A stretch of 64,000 bases of DNA from the NCBI RefSeq assembly GCF_004770475.1, contig NZ_RQHK01000017.1:558001-622000 (forward strand). Reading direction: 5' to 3'. Each line of letters opens with the position of its first letter. Position 1 is the stretch's first letter. This DNA is from Leptospira mtsangambouensis. GTDB lineage: Bacteria > Spirochaetota > Leptospiria > Leptospirales > Leptospiraceae. The notes below the pieces were generated by a model that had not been told where the DNA came from, did not search any database, and was given only the letters and a program-made list of their open reading frames with translations. This document shows, piece by piece, positions 54,301-63,132 of the stretch. Both the position numbers and the translations under genes were made by a program.

Positions 54301-54852
54301 TTATGGTATATAGGTGAGAATGACACCACCAGTCGAAAGTGGTTTTGTTTCGATGAGTTTCAATTCTTTGTTTGGAATTCCTTCTAGAAAAAGTCGCCTT
54401 CCTTTTCCTAAAAATGTAGGTGCAATGCAGATACGGTATTCATCAAATAAACCTGCTTTCATCAGTGATGCAGAAAGGATCCCGCTTCCAAATACAAACA
54501 TATCCCCACTCCCTTCCTTTTTCAGTTTAGAAACTTCGCTCACCGCATCTTTGGTGATAGTGGTATTTTTCCATTTGGCGTTTCCAAGAGTTGTGGAGCA
54601 GGCAAGTTTCGGGAGTTCGTTCATGAATTTTGCAACTTCTCCCTCATCTTCTGGAGCGTTCGTCCAATAATCGGCCATACCTTGGTAGGTTGTGGCACCA
54701 AACACAAGTATGTCGGCTGACCGAAGTTGGATTAGGCTAAACTCTTCGAGTTCTTTTCCCCAAACAAGTCCATGAAAACTTAAGTCCCAGTTCTTTTCTC
54801 CTTCGAAGTAGCCATCTAATGTGATCACATTCCACATAATTAGTTTTCTCAT
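54301..54852 (-). CDS. dihydrofolate-reductase-fold (RibD C-terminal-like) reductase
   Basis: 183 residues. MRKLIMWNVITLDGYFEG at the N-terminus, DILVFGATTYQGMADYW and the glycine-rich DMFVFGSGILSASLMKAGLFDEYRI are the RibD_C/DHFR-like pattern. Members are usually annotated as dihydrofolate reductase family proteins, but true DHFR activity is doubtful. Small accessory gene often seen in environmental bacteria next to DUF1579-like genes. Leftward operon with the DUF1579 gene. Confidence 0.8.
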   Translation of the reverse strand: MRKLIMWNVITLDGYFEGEKNWDLSFHGLVWGKELEEFSLIQLRSADILVFGATTYQGMADYWTNAPEDEGEVAKFMNELPKLACSTTLGNAKWKNTTITKDAVSEVSKLKKEGSGDMFVFGSGILSASLMKAGLFDEYRICIAPTFLGKGRRLFLEGIPNKELKLIETKPLSTGGVILTYIP

Positions 54853-55458
54853 CGTTATCCTCTTTTGTTGTTTATCCTAATGGATGGAAAGCGATTGAAT
54901 TGAATCCGTTTTTTTGGGAGATAACTCTGGTTTGAAATCTCCTTCTGCCATTCGCAAATCACAGACATTGTTTTGAACAGCAGCGCTTGAGCAACCATTT
55001 CAGAAGTTGTATTGCCCTTTTCTGATTTGGTCAAGAATTTTGTTTACATCTTCGTTCTGAAGGATTGGTTTATATACCCATAAAACCGCGTTAAGGATAC
55101 GGAGGGCTTGGTCACCTGCCATCGTTAGATGGTGGGGGACGGGAGCGTAAGCGCACCCCGGAGGAGCCTGACCCTTTGAAAAATAAAATGTTTTAATAGA
55201 TTGAGATTGGGAACGCCCCAAAAGCAGAATTGTTTTTTCAGGTTGGAAGGATTTTGGTTTATGTACTAATGTTCAAAAATCATATAACATGTATTTTGTT
55301 ATGAACAATGATCTTGGATTGAATGAATGAAACTTCAACTGGTTCTATTGATCAATTGTTTTAGTAAATAAAATCTTTCCAAACACATGTTGAGAAATTC
55401 TATAAGAATGAATGGAATTCTTGGTTGATTGGAAATACAATCAGGATACAATGTAAAG
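54853..55458. other. 606-base gap with a repeat and a decayed frame
   Basis: No convincing complete gene. The minus strand is open from 55221 to 55000 (73 codons); its last 40 codons (from QALRILNAVLWVYKP) look protein-like, but the first half is made of the hairpin repeat, so this may be a gene remnant joined to the element. The right half is AT-rich and holds the promoter region of the DUF1554 gene. Confidence 0.4.
55113..55144 (+). repeat. hairpin repeat element, copy 2
   Basis: CCTGCCATC-GTTA-GATGGTGGG (55115-55136) folds into the same 9-bp stem and GTTA loop as copy 1 at 53691, with G-T pairs where copy 1 has other pairs. It continues GGACGGGAGCG and, further on, AAGCGCACCCC and GAGCCTGACCC, the latter a partial inverted copy of the left end GGTCACC. 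Confidence 0.55.
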
Positions 55459-56124
55459 ATGCGTTTTGGCCTTCTCATTGTAATTGTTGCTTTCATCCAT
55501 TGTACTAAACCAGAACTCAATAATCCAAAAGATTTTGAATCCGATTCTTTCCGCGCAAACGAAGCACTCCTTTGTCTCACGGGGCAAAGTTCTGATTGCC
55601 AAACAACGATTCCCGTTTGTACTGAATGTAGGTTTTATTCTACAGCCAATACCTATAATGGAAATAGAGTTGGGATCGCTGGAGCTGATGCGATTTGTAT
55701 GAGTGATCCTAAAAAACCACCATTGCCAAGGCTTGCGGTCTACAAAGCGTTTCTGGTAGATGATGTGAATCGGGTTGCCTGCACGACTTCGAATTGTAGT
55801 GGTGGAATTTCCGAACATGTGGATTGGATTTTAAAGCCGAATACATCCTATTTTAGAGCGGCAGATTCAACAAAGTTTGCAGTTACCGATAGTGTCGGAA
55901 TTTTCAATTCACAGCTGGTGCATGTGGATGTGAACGTACTCACGAATACCTTAACGGGCCTTGCAACAGGTGGTTGGACAACTCGTACAAATAACCATTG
56001 CAATCGTTGGACAGATGGAACAGGAACTGGTAATGCAGGTGTTGCGGCAAATAGCGTTTCAGTCTTCACTTCTACATTAGGAGATTGTAATGCTGCATCC
56101 GTTATCTTATGTGTGGAGCAGTAA
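55459..56124 (+). CDS. DUF1554 lipoprotein
   Basis: 221 residues from the ATG at 55459 (an in-frame ATG at 55429 would add ten polar residues before the leader). Leader ends AFIHC (Cys15), a relaxed lipobox. The mature part has the DUF1554 pattern: FYSTANTYNGNRVGIAGADAICMSDP, YKAFLVDD, then HCNRWTDGTGTGNAGVA and a terminal ILCVEQ, with paired cysteines as in a C-type-lectin-like fold. The family is typical of Leptospira surface proteins; ligand unknown. Confidence 0.82.
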   Translation: MRFGLLIVIVAFIHCTKPELNNPKDFESDSFRANEALLCLTGQSSDCQTTIPVCTECRFYSTANTYNGNRVGIAGADAICMSDPKKPPLPRLAVYKAFLVDDVNRVACTTSNCSGGISEHVDWILKPNTSYFRAADSTKFAVTDSVGIFNSQLVHVDVNVLTNTLTGLATGGWTTRTNNHCNRWTDGTGTGNAGVAANSVSVFTSTLGDCNAASVILCVEQ

Positions 56125-56259
56125 AATCAACTTCGAAATCATAAAAGAATGAAACCAAAGTTTTTCCTGCGTTTAATCTGGAATTTGGCATGTTATCGAT
56201 GAGCATTTAACGATTGCAAAATACCCCCTCATCCAGAGAGGGTTGTTTCTTTTAAAATT

Positions 56260-57015
56260 TTATAACAAATGTCCTCCCGAAACTTCAATGTCTTGGGCAG
56301 TGACCCAGCCAAAATCATCGGAAAGAAAATTAACAATGACCTTCCCAATGTCTTCGGGAAGTCCAATGCGTCCAAAGGCAGTTTGATCGGCCAATGGTTT
56401 GATGTATTCTGGATATTTATCAAATACTCCATCGCCAAAATTACTATGTGTGGGGCCAGGTGATACTGCATTCACACGAATTTTGCGAGGTGCTAGTTCG
56501 TTTGCTAAGTAACGAGTCCAAGTAGACAATGCTGCTTTTAAAGATCCGTAAATGGAATAACCGACAAAAGCTTTTGTGCTAGAGGAACTCGAAGTGTTTA
56601 CAATCGCACCTCCATCTTCCATGAGACTAATTAACTTTTGTGTTAAAAAGATAGGGCCTTTGTAGTTGGTATTTAAAATTTGTTCAAAGTATTCTTCGGT
56701 TAAATCTGTAAATGCCATTGGTCCACCAATCCCACCGTTGTTTACAAGGTAATCGAAACTGGACCGGTTCCAAGTGTTTGTAAGTTTGTTTTTCACTTCC
56801 TCAACAAACATGGAAAAGGTTTCCTTCTTAGTTAGATCTAACTTCAAAGCAATGGCTCGAACTCCCTTGTTCTTTTCAATTTCTTTGACGACTTCTTCCG
56901 CTCGGTCCCTATAAGAATTATAAGTAAGGATTACACTAATTCCTCGTTTGCCAAGTTCAAGAGCTGTTGCTTTCCCAATTCCATTGCTACCACCGGTGAT
57001 GATTGCTATTTTCAT
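56260..57015 (-). CDS. short-chain dehydrogenase/reductase
   Basis: 251 residues. TGGSNGIGKATALELGKRG (NAD(P) site), VNNGGIGG, Ser in NTSSSSS and catalytic YGSLK (Tyr-x3-Lys), then NAVSPGPTHSNFGDG and a C-terminal VSGGHLL, a standard classical SDR. Substrate unknown. Divergent from an AraC regulator with a 268-base spacer, an arrangement in which AraC_N-type regulators often control the neighbouring oxidoreductase. Confidence 0.88.
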   Translation of the reverse strand: MKIAIITGGSNGIGKATALELGKRGISVILTYNSYRDRAEEVVKEIEKNKGVRAIALKLDLTKKETFSMFVEEVKNKLTNTWNRSSFDYLVNNGGIGGPMAFTDLTEEYFEQILNTNYKGPIFLTQKLISLMEDGGAIVNTSSSSSTKAFVGYSIYGSLKAALSTWTRYLANELAPRKIRVNAVSPGPTHSNFGDGVFDKYPEYIKPLADQTAFGRIGLPEDIGKVIVNFLSDDFGWVTAQDIEVSGGHLL

Positions 57016-57283
57016 AATAAACTCCTTTTATAAGCTTGATTACCAATAAACACTTGTAATGTGAGAAAAGGATTTATTTCTTTTTCAGGGAAACAAGGAT
57101 TCATTGATTGCAAGTTTTATGATAAGAAATATAACCGAAGGGAAGTTTCGTAACAAGATCCGATTTTACCAAATAATTGCCTAAAACTACCGATCTAGAT
57201 TTTTTGGTTAAAAAAATTGGCCCAAAAATCGTATTTTTTGAGGAATGGGGTGCCTAAAAGAATCTTTTGTGTTAGGATGAGTT

Positions 57284-58165
57284 GTGCAAGCAATACTAAA
57301 TGAAATTGTGGGACTTTGCCAAGGTGCCACAACAGAACCTACAAAAACAGGGCTTCCGCGTGTGCTCATGATCCAAGGAGAAGTTCCGACACACCAATTG
57401 GCGGCCGTCTATGAACCGTTAATTGGTCTTGTTGTCCAAGGTGGAAAAACCATTTCAATTGGTACACAGGTGGTTCATTTGGAAGGACCATCCTATTTTG
57501 TCATCCCCACAGAAATGCCTGCAACGGGTTATGTAAGACAAGCCGCCAATGGTTCTCCTTATTTGTCTGTTGCGATTCAACTAGATCAAAAAGTCTTATT
57601 GGATTTATTAAAAGATACTCCTGATCACTTAGAGACAAATAAAAATAATCATGAATTTTCTGCCTGTCCTGCTACTCTTCCTTTTTTAGAAGCTTGGTTA
57701 CGAATGTTACGGTTAATGAAAACACCGGAACATATCAGAGCATTAGCCCCCGTCTACGAAAGAGAAATTTTATACCATGTGTTGATTGGCCCAGAAGGTT
57801 GGCGACTCCGGCAATTATTTCATTCTCATCAAAAAGGTTCGAGCATTCACCAAGCCATCCAATGGGTCAGACAAAATTTTACAGATAGTTTTGAAATAGA
57901 TCAATTGGCAAATCGAGCTTGTATGGGAATCACGACCTTTCATAGACAATTCAAATCCATCACTGGCTTAAGTCCGATTCAATTTCAAAAACAATTACGA
58001 CTCCTGGAAGCAAGAAAACTTTTAACCTATAGTGGCTATTCTGTGACTGATGCTGCATTAGATGTTGGTTATGAAAGTACATCGCAATTCAATAGGGAAT
58101 ATTCTCGATTTTTTGGAGCATCACCCGCTCGTGATGCAAAACAATTAAAAGAGATGGAGACATAG
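57284..58165 (+). CDS. AraC-family transcriptional regulator
   Basis: 293 residues. GTG start with AGGA 7 bases upstream. N-terminal AraC_N cupin-like domain (about 10-180, with VYEPLIGLVVQGGKTISIG) and C-terminal double HTH (about 190-290: IDQLANRACMGITTFHRQFKSITGLSPIQFQKQLRLLEARKLL, then ALDVGYESTSQFNREYSRFFGASP). Likely regulates the divergent SDR gene. No clear operator repeats are visible in the spacer. Confidence 0.9.
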   Translation: MQAILNEIVGLCQGATTEPTKTGLPRVLMIQGEVPTHQLAAVYEPLIGLVVQGGKTISIGTQVVHLEGPSYFVIPTEMPATGYVRQAANGSPYLSVAIQLDQKVLLDLLKDTPDHLETNKNNHEFSACPATLPFLEAWLRMLRLMKTPEHIRALAPVYEREILYHVLIGPEGWRLRQLFHSHQKGSSIHQAIQWVRQNFTDSFEIDQLANRACMGITTFHRQFKSITGLSPIQFQKQLRLLEARKLLTYSGYSVTDAALDVGYESTSQFNREYSRFFGASPARDAKQLKEMET

Positions 58166-58211
58166 ATATTTCGCAATAAGGTATTGCTAAATAGAATTAA
58201 TATTTTATGTT

Positions 58212-58694
58212 ATGCTTATGGATTCAGAAATAGTAGAAGTTGACCAAAAAATAATTGTCGGAATGAAATTAGAAATCTCTCTTTTGGAGAATCAAACCCA
58301 AACTTTGTGGCAAACATTCATGCCAAAATTAAATTTCATTTCGAATCGATTGGACAATAATTTGATTTCCATGTCGATTTATCCTTCTGATTATTTTCAT
58401 AGTTTTAATCCATCTAATCGTTTTATGAAATGGGCCGGAGTGGAAGTGAGCGAAGAGCCAACCTTATCCGATGGACTGGAAATCATAAAAATTCCGAAAG
58501 GAACTTATGTTCGATTTTTGTATCATGGTTTACCAAGTCATGCCGGACCTTTTTACCAATCAATATTTCAGGATTGGTTTCCAAGCTCGGGATATAGTTT
58601 GGACCAACGTCCTCATTTTGAAGTGATGGGAGACAAATATAAAAATAATGATCCGAGTTCAGAAGAGATGATTTATATTCCTGTAATGAAGTAA
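58212..58694 (+). CDS. GyrI-like effector-binding-domain protein
   Basis: 160 residues. The pattern IIVGMKLEISL, MKWAGVEVSE, LEIIKIPKGTYVRFLYHG and DQRPHFEVMGDKY matches stand-alone GyrI-like/AraC effector-binding domains (SOUL-like fold) that bind small hydrophobic molecules. No HTH is present. It follows the AraC gene by 46 bases in the same direction and may share its ligand. Start ATG at 58212 or 58218. Confidence 0.8.
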   Translation: MLMDSEIVEVDQKIIVGMKLEISLLENQTQTLWQTFMPKLNFISNRLDNNLISMSIYPSDYFHSFNPSNRFMKWAGVEVSEEPTLSDGLEIIKIPKGTYVRFLYHGLPSHAGPFYQSIFQDWFPSSGYSLDQRPHFEVMGDKYKNNDPSSEEMIYIPVMK

Positions 58695-58785
58695 TTGATA
58701 GCTGGTTCTATTTATGAAAAAGAAGTTATCTTTTGTATAACTGGTTCAGTGGAATATTTAAGTCAAAGTTAATACATACAAAAGA

Positions 58786-59949
58786 CTAAAATTCGATCGG
58801 CATATAAAAAGACATTTCAACTGTTGTAAAAGAAATTTTGTATCCGTTTTGTGCATAGAATGGTCCACCTAAACCCAATCTCCAATTGATCGCACCAATG
58901 GGAATCTCCCAAAAAAAGTAAAAACTTTTTGCATAGTTTGTCGAGGAATTAACTCTCCCGATTCCTAAGGTTAACAAAGCATAAAGTTCAAGTGGGTTTA
59001 AATTATTTCCAGTAGCTTGTGCATAGTATAAAGCTAATAGTGGATTGATTGTTTTTGGGTTTACATCTCCTTTGATTAATGTATAAGCTCCAAGTGCCTC
59101 TAAGTTATTTCCATAAGATAAATTAGACAATAGGTAGGCACGGTATGGATCTCCATCGATGTTTCCATTGTTCAATAAGGAATATCGACCCATGTTGTCG
59201 ATTTTTTCATCGAGATTTCTTCCTCCACTAAATATCATTATATTATTAAAATATCCATTCCCATCGTTAAAATCAGCAGTACCTTGTATGTTGACTTTTG
59301 AATAACCTAAACCTAAACCAATTCTAAATTTATCGTTACCTTTTTGACCGTAATAAATTGCAGGAAGTAACATATGGTAACTACCAAAAGTTTCTGTTCC
59401 TAAGTCTTGGTTCTTATATTGTTTGATTGGGGAAGATCGATTGGACGAACCAGATTCTCCTTCACTTGCCATATTTGTTTCGGTAATATCTGTTATTTTT
59501 TGTTTGGATTGTCGGAAATTAACGTTTCGATTTAGAATGAATAACCCCCAGTTTTCTCCCACCTGCCACTCATGAGATTTTAAATCATAAAGAAAGGAAA
59601 GATTTTGATCCATCCTTTGGTCATCCACCATAACAGCTCTTCCACCAGTTGAAGATACAATCTTTAAATCACTTAAGTTGGCTTGGACACCCGGATAAAA
59701 GGTGAAATATTTTGCTCCGTTATCTTTTTTGAGAGAAAATTCTTTTGATGGAATTGGCGGGAGTGGTTGCAAAGGAGGTTCTATGATTGAGTCGTTTTGA
59801 ATCTGAATTCTTCGATCTCTGATTTCTTGGCTGGCTGGTTTGGTTTCTCTCCCTTCCTTTTGTTTGTCATTGGCAGGTTCCTCGGCAAAGAGAGAAAAAG
59901 AAATACAAAAGAAATAAATCAGACAAGTTGTACGAATCAAAAATTGCAT
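58786..59949 (-). CDS. secreted outer-membrane-barrel-like protein, unknown family
   Basis: 387 residues from the ATG at 59949 (TTG at 59958 is possible). Signal peptide (about 1-23, cleaved after LFA), a charged and Pro-rich linker (IEPPLQPLPPIPS), then about 320 residues with alternating strands and Gly/Asn-rich turns (KFRIGLGLGYSKVNI, LLALYYAQATGNN), ending in a terminal Phe as in outer-membrane barrels. I do not recognise the family. Single leftward gene. Confidence 0.6.
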   Translation of the reverse strand: MQFLIRTTCLIYFFCISFSLFAEEPANDKQKEGRETKPASQEIRDRRIQIQNDSIIEPPLQPLPPIPSKEFSLKKDNGAKYFTFYPGVQANLSDLKIVSSTGGRAVMVDDQRMDQNLSFLYDLKSHEWQVGENWGLFILNRNVNFRQSKQKITDITETNMASEGESGSSNRSSPIKQYKNQDLGTETFGSYHMLLPAIYYGQKGNDKFRIGLGLGYSKVNIQGTADFNDGNGYFNNIMIFSGGRNLDEKIDNMGRYSLLNNGNIDGDPYRAYLLSNLSYGNNLEALGAYTLIKGDVNPKTINPLLALYYAQATGNNLNPLELYALLTLGIGRVNSSTNYAKSFYFFWEIPIGAINWRLGLGGPFYAQNGYKISFTTVEMSFYMPIEF

Positions 59950-60148
59950 TACCGGCAAAGTATAATATTCGATATATTTAAATCTAGAACATTTCAGGTG
60001 TTAGGTTAGAAATTCTTGAAAAAACTTCAGTTTTTATGATATAAATCTGATTTAGAATGAGTCAGCTAACGTACAATTTATGAGTTTTGTTAGTTAATTT
60101 CGATAAATCATACTTGCAAACTTGATTTGGATCCCTAGATTTTATTCC

Positions 60149-60526
60149 ATGTCAACTTCATCGAAACAATCCCTCTTCCATCGTTTTTTAGGTTTTTATT
60201 TTCGCTTACTTTGTATACTTGCAGTGGATTTAATTGTAACAATCATCAACGGACGAGTATTGGGTCTTACGAACTTATATGAAAAACCTGTTGTGACTTT
60301 GATTGGTATGGCTGTGATCCTATTGCTCTTTTTCTTTTTGTTCTCTATCATTGATAGGCTCACTAAGATTGTTTTGAAAATGACAGTGGAAATGGGAAAT
60401 CTTTTGGTCTTTCGGAAAACTGCTGTCTTTCTTATCTTATGCGGAATATCATTTGGAATCTATGTTCTTTATTATCATGCGTGGTTTGGTGAATGGCCAA
60501 AGATTCAGTTTGGTTCTTTCCTTTGA
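60149..60526 (+). CDS. small three-TM membrane protein, unknown
   Basis: 125 residues from the ATG at 60149; the frame is open slightly further upstream but without an ATG. Three hydrophobic segments (about residues 14-35, 46-68, 91-112) and a basic N-terminus (SKQSLFHRF). No motif recognised. Convergent with the bufferin operon; role unknown. Confidence 0.55.
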   Translation: MSTSSKQSLFHRFLGFYFRLLCILAVDLIVTIINGRVLGLTNLYEKPVVTLIGMAVILLLFFFLFSIIDRLTKIVLKMTVEMGNLLVFRKTAVFLILCGISFGIYVLYYHAWFGEWPKIQFGSFL

Positions 60527-60583
60527 AGGATCCATTATAAAGTATAATTTCTTTTAAATGAAATTTTATTAAAAGTTCTAAAT

Positions 60584-61360
60584 TTAAACTTTTATTTCTT
60601 TTTGTATAAAAATGTTTTTAATGATTCCTGAAGTTGATATTTTTCCAAAAAGATTGGATATGATTTCAGGATTTAATTGGAAAATTGAATCTATTTTTTT
60701 CAATGAAATGTTGATACTTTCACCTTTATGTAGTAATTCCAAAAAATGGAATTCAAAAGGTTCTAGTGAAAGAACATAAATATTCGAATTTTGTTTGTAT
60801 AAAAGTAGAAATTCTTGGTTTTCGATTTTGGAAGTATCTGGCGGTAGTTTTGATTTTCTATTTTTCCAAATTGAATAAATTGAAAATTGATTTTGAATGA
60901 GTATTACTGTTTCTCCAAACTCGAAGACTGAATTTTCCAAATCATATTGATTTTTAATAACACTGAAATCATAACTCCGATGTTCTTTCGTGTGAAAACA
61001 ATCAGTAAATTGGATTTCAAATTCAGCTAAATTTTTTAAAAAAGGGAATTCAGGAAACATTTCCGTCAAAAAGGAGGGAAAATTTTCTCCGTATTTGGAT
61101 AAATCATAGGACTTATGGTTGTTTATTTGTATAAATTTTTCAATAGCTAAATCAAATAAATTTTCACCTAATACAAAATTGACGGCTTCAAAATTGTCAG
61201 CCATGACTTCCTTCATTCGGTATAAATAGGCATTCTTATAAACAGATGTAGCCTCCGCAATGGACAAATTCCCACACGCATTAATTTGGCTTTGGAATGG
61301 GGAATCTCTATTAGATAAAATACATTCACAATACAGGTTTTGTAATTTTTCTAGTTTCAT
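60584..61360 (-). CDS. bufC: BufC/HvfC-like DUF2063 partner protein
   Basis: 258 residues. The N-terminal DUF2063 domain is clear: AEATSVYKNAYLYRMKEVMADNFEAVNFVLGE then YPx-like FPSFLTEMFPEFPFLKNLAEFE. Annotated elsewhere as a putative DNA-binding domain, it is now understood as the partner that presents the RiPP precursor to the DUF692 iron oxidase. The C-terminal half (about 150-258) is a wHTH-like beta-rich domain typical of BufC/MbnC-like partners. Overlaps the iron-oxidase gene by 35 bases. Last gene of the bufABC operon. Confidence 0.82.
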   Translation of the reverse strand: MKLEKLQNLYCECILSNRDSPFQSQINACGNLSIAEATSVYKNAYLYRMKEVMADNFEAVNFVLGENLFDLAIEKFIQINNHKSYDLSKYGENFPSFLTEMFPEFPFLKNLAEFEIQFTDCFHTKEHRSYDFSVIKNQYDLENSVFEFGETVILIQNQFSIYSIWKNRKSKLPPDTSKIENQEFLLLYKQNSNIYVLSLEPFEFHFLELLHKGESINISLKKIDSIFQLNPEIISNLFGKISTSGIIKNIFIQKEIKV

Positions 61361-62186
61361 TTTTATCCCTTTTATTCATGATTTGCCGTGCCTTGTTTAG
61401 TTCAGCTTCCAGTTTATGAAACTCAGGAACATTCTCATCCCATTCAATCATGATCGGGATATTTTCTGGTATAAGTTCTAAAGATGTTTCAAATAAATTC
61501 CAGACTTCCTGATGTACGGGTTCTGCATGTGTGTCGAATAAGTAAGTTCCCATATCTGTAAAACCTGCTAAATGAACCTGAGCTATACTTTCTTTAGGAA
61601 TTGTTTTTATGAAATCTACTGGATTGAAATGAAAGTTTTTTGCGTTAACGTAAATATTATTTATATCTAGGAGAATCGAACAACCTGTCTGTTGAACAAG
61701 TAAACTTAAGAATTCGCTTTCATTCATCGTTGAAGTAGTATAATTGAAGTATGCTGAGATGTTTTCTACTGCAATCTGCCTTTGTAGTTCATTTTGTACA
61801 TAATCTATATGATTCGCTATAATCTTTAGAGATTCTTCGTGATAAGGAACAGGGATTAACTCATGCAATTTGATGCCGTTCCAATGATTCCATGCCAAAT
61901 GATCCGATACAAGAAATGGATCCAATCTATCAATCAGTGCTTTTAAATCTTTAAGGTAATTTGGATCAATTTCATTTGAACTTCCCAAAGACATACCAAC
62001 TCCGTGGCATGTGATAGGATAGTCCTTACGTATGGATTCCAATACAGATATAGGTCGTCCTTCAGTGTTCATATAATTTTCACTTATGACCTCGAACCAA
62101 TCTATATCTGTAATTGGTTTTTCAGTTAGATATGGATAATGCTCTCGTCTGAGACCAACACCAAATATGGAAGTTTGATTTTCCAA
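61326..62186 (-). CDS. bufB: DUF692 multinuclear non-haem iron oxidase (BufB/HvfB-like)
   Basis: 286 residues. TIM-barrel MNIO enzyme. Metal-site segments in order: HGVGMSLGS (His61), VSDHLAW (Asp95, His96), AVENISAY (Glu141), LLDINNIYVNAKN (Asp174, Asn176), VHLAGF (His205), DTHAEPV (Asp218, His220) and IEWDENVP. Characterised members modify cysteines of a precursor peptide to oxazolone/thioamide or thiooxazole groups that bind copper. The small Cys-rich precursor is encoded 5 bases upstream and DUF2063 overlaps downstream, which fixes the role. Confidence 0.92.
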   Translation of the reverse strand: MENQTSIFGVGLRREHYPYLTEKPITDIDWFEVISENYMNTEGRPISVLESIRKDYPITCHGVGMSLGSSNEIDPNYLKDLKALIDRLDPFLVSDHLAWNHWNGIKLHELIPVPYHEESLKIIANHIDYVQNELQRQIAVENISAYFNYTTSTMNESEFLSLLVQQTGCSILLDINNIYVNAKNFHFNPVDFIKTIPKESIAQVHLAGFTDMGTYLFDTHAEPVHQEVWNLFETSLELIPENIPIMIEWDENVPEFHKLEAELNKARQIMNKRDKNETRKITKPVL

Positions 62187-62191
62187 AAGTC

Positions 62192-62446
62192 TTATGTTTT
62201 AACGAATTTTCCGCCTTTTTCTGCACATTCCTTTTCGGAAGTGCCCTTCCAACCTTGGCCTTTGCATGAATTTTTACCTGCACACGCATGTCCCTTTCCT
62301 CCGCAATCTCCCTGACCTTTGCAGGCATTGATTCCGTGACATTCACCTTCTGCTTTTTCTGCTACTTGGGTCTTAGCACTCATACAAGATGTAAAAGTAA
62401 GTCCAGCCAAGGCTGCACCTAAAAGGATTCCTGATTTGTAATTCAT
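62192..62446 (-). CDS. bufA2: bufferin-type Cys-rich RiPP precursor (BufA2-like)
   Basis: 84 residues. Leader about 1-21; its Cys21 (FTSC) could even be a lipobox. The core has six cysteines in repeated blocks: GECHGINACKGQGDCGG, HACAGKNSCKGQGW and EKECAEKGGKF (Cys36, 42, 48, 55, 61, 74). This spacing and the CKGQGW segment are those of BufA2-type precursors modified by DUF692 oxidases. The modified peptide is predicted to be exported and to bind copper or related metals. RBS ACGAGGAG; SigF-like promoter 30 bases upstream. Confidence 0.85.
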   Translation of the reverse strand: MNYKSGILLGAALAGLTFTSCMSAKTQVAEKAEGECHGINACKGQGDCGGKGHACAGKNSCKGQGWKGTSEKECAEKGGKFVKT

Positions 62447-62476
62447 AATAAACTCCTCGTTTGATTTGTATTTTCT

Positions 62477-62501
62477 TTCGTTTGAAAGATGAAAAAGTTA
62501 C
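62477..62501 (-). promoter_or_regulatory. SigF-like ECF promoter of the bufferin operon
   Basis: Reading on the minus strand: GTAAC (62501-62497), 16 bases, CGAA (62480-62477), about 30 bases before the bufA2 ATG. This resembles the Caulobacter SigF consensus (GTAACC, about 16 bases, CGAA). The gene for the matching sigma factor starts divergently at 62572. Confidence 0.6.
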
Positions 62502-62571
62502 ATCTGCGAAAAAAAAAATTGGCTTTTATAAATAAATTGATTTATGCACGGAACATTCAGATGAAAGAAGA

Positions 62572-63132
62572 GTGCTGAAATTATCCAAGAATAGGATCTC
62601 ATCGGATGAATTAGCCGGTTTGATGCGTTCTTCCCAAGAGGGAGATTCATCTTCTTATAAGAAATTATTGGAAGAAATAGACATTATTGTAAGGGGAATT
62701 CTTGCCGTAAAAATTTATGATTCAGACGACAGAGAAGATGTTCTTCAGGAAATTCTCATTGCAGTTCATCTTTCCAAGCATACTTTTCTACCTGACAGAT
62801 CCTTTTTACCTTGGTTGTACGCAATTGCAAATTATAAGATAATTGACTACATTCGAAAAAAAGGACGAAAGAAAAGAAGAGAATTCATTTTGTCTAATGA
62901 GTACTTACCTGAAAATCAACATTTACCTTTTGAAGATGATTCCAAGGAACGAATTGAGAAAATAATGGTTAATCTTTCCGAAAAACAAAGATTGATTTTT
63001 CGTCTTTTAAAGTTGGAGAAAATGTCAATCGCTGAAACTGCGAGAATTATGTCTATGTCACAATCTGCAGTAAAAACTGCAGCACATAGAATCTATAAAA
63101 TCATTCGACTTCGTCCGGGAGGCGATTTATGA
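62572..63132 (+). CDS. sigF: ECF RNA polymerase sigma factor (SigF-like)
   Basis: 186 residues, GTG start (an ATG at 62561 is out of frame and stops after five codons). Sigma region 2 (SDDREDVLQEILIAVH, RSFLPWLYAIANYKIIDYIRKKGRK) and region 4 (LSEKQRLIFRLLKLEKMSIAETARIMSMSQSAVKTAAHRIYKIIR) are complete. Overlaps by 4 bases the gene of a DUF1109 membrane anti-sigma factor, the SigF/NrsF pairing known from Caulobacter. Divergent from the bufferin operon, its likely target. Confidence 0.9.
   Translation: MLKLSKNRISSDELAGLMRSSQEGDSSSYKKLLEEIDIIVRGILAVKIYDSDDREDVLQEILIAVHLSKHTFLPDRSFLPWLYAIANYKIIDYIRKKGRKKRREFILSNEYLPENQHLPFEDDSKERIEKIMVNLSEKQRLIFRLLKLEKMSIAETARIMSMSQSAVKTAAHRIYKIIRLRPGGDL

Noticed and set aside
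55000..55221. 73-codon frame on the minus strand
   Set aside because: Half of it is hairpin repeat; only a possible gene remnant, so reported as part of the gap rather than as a gene.
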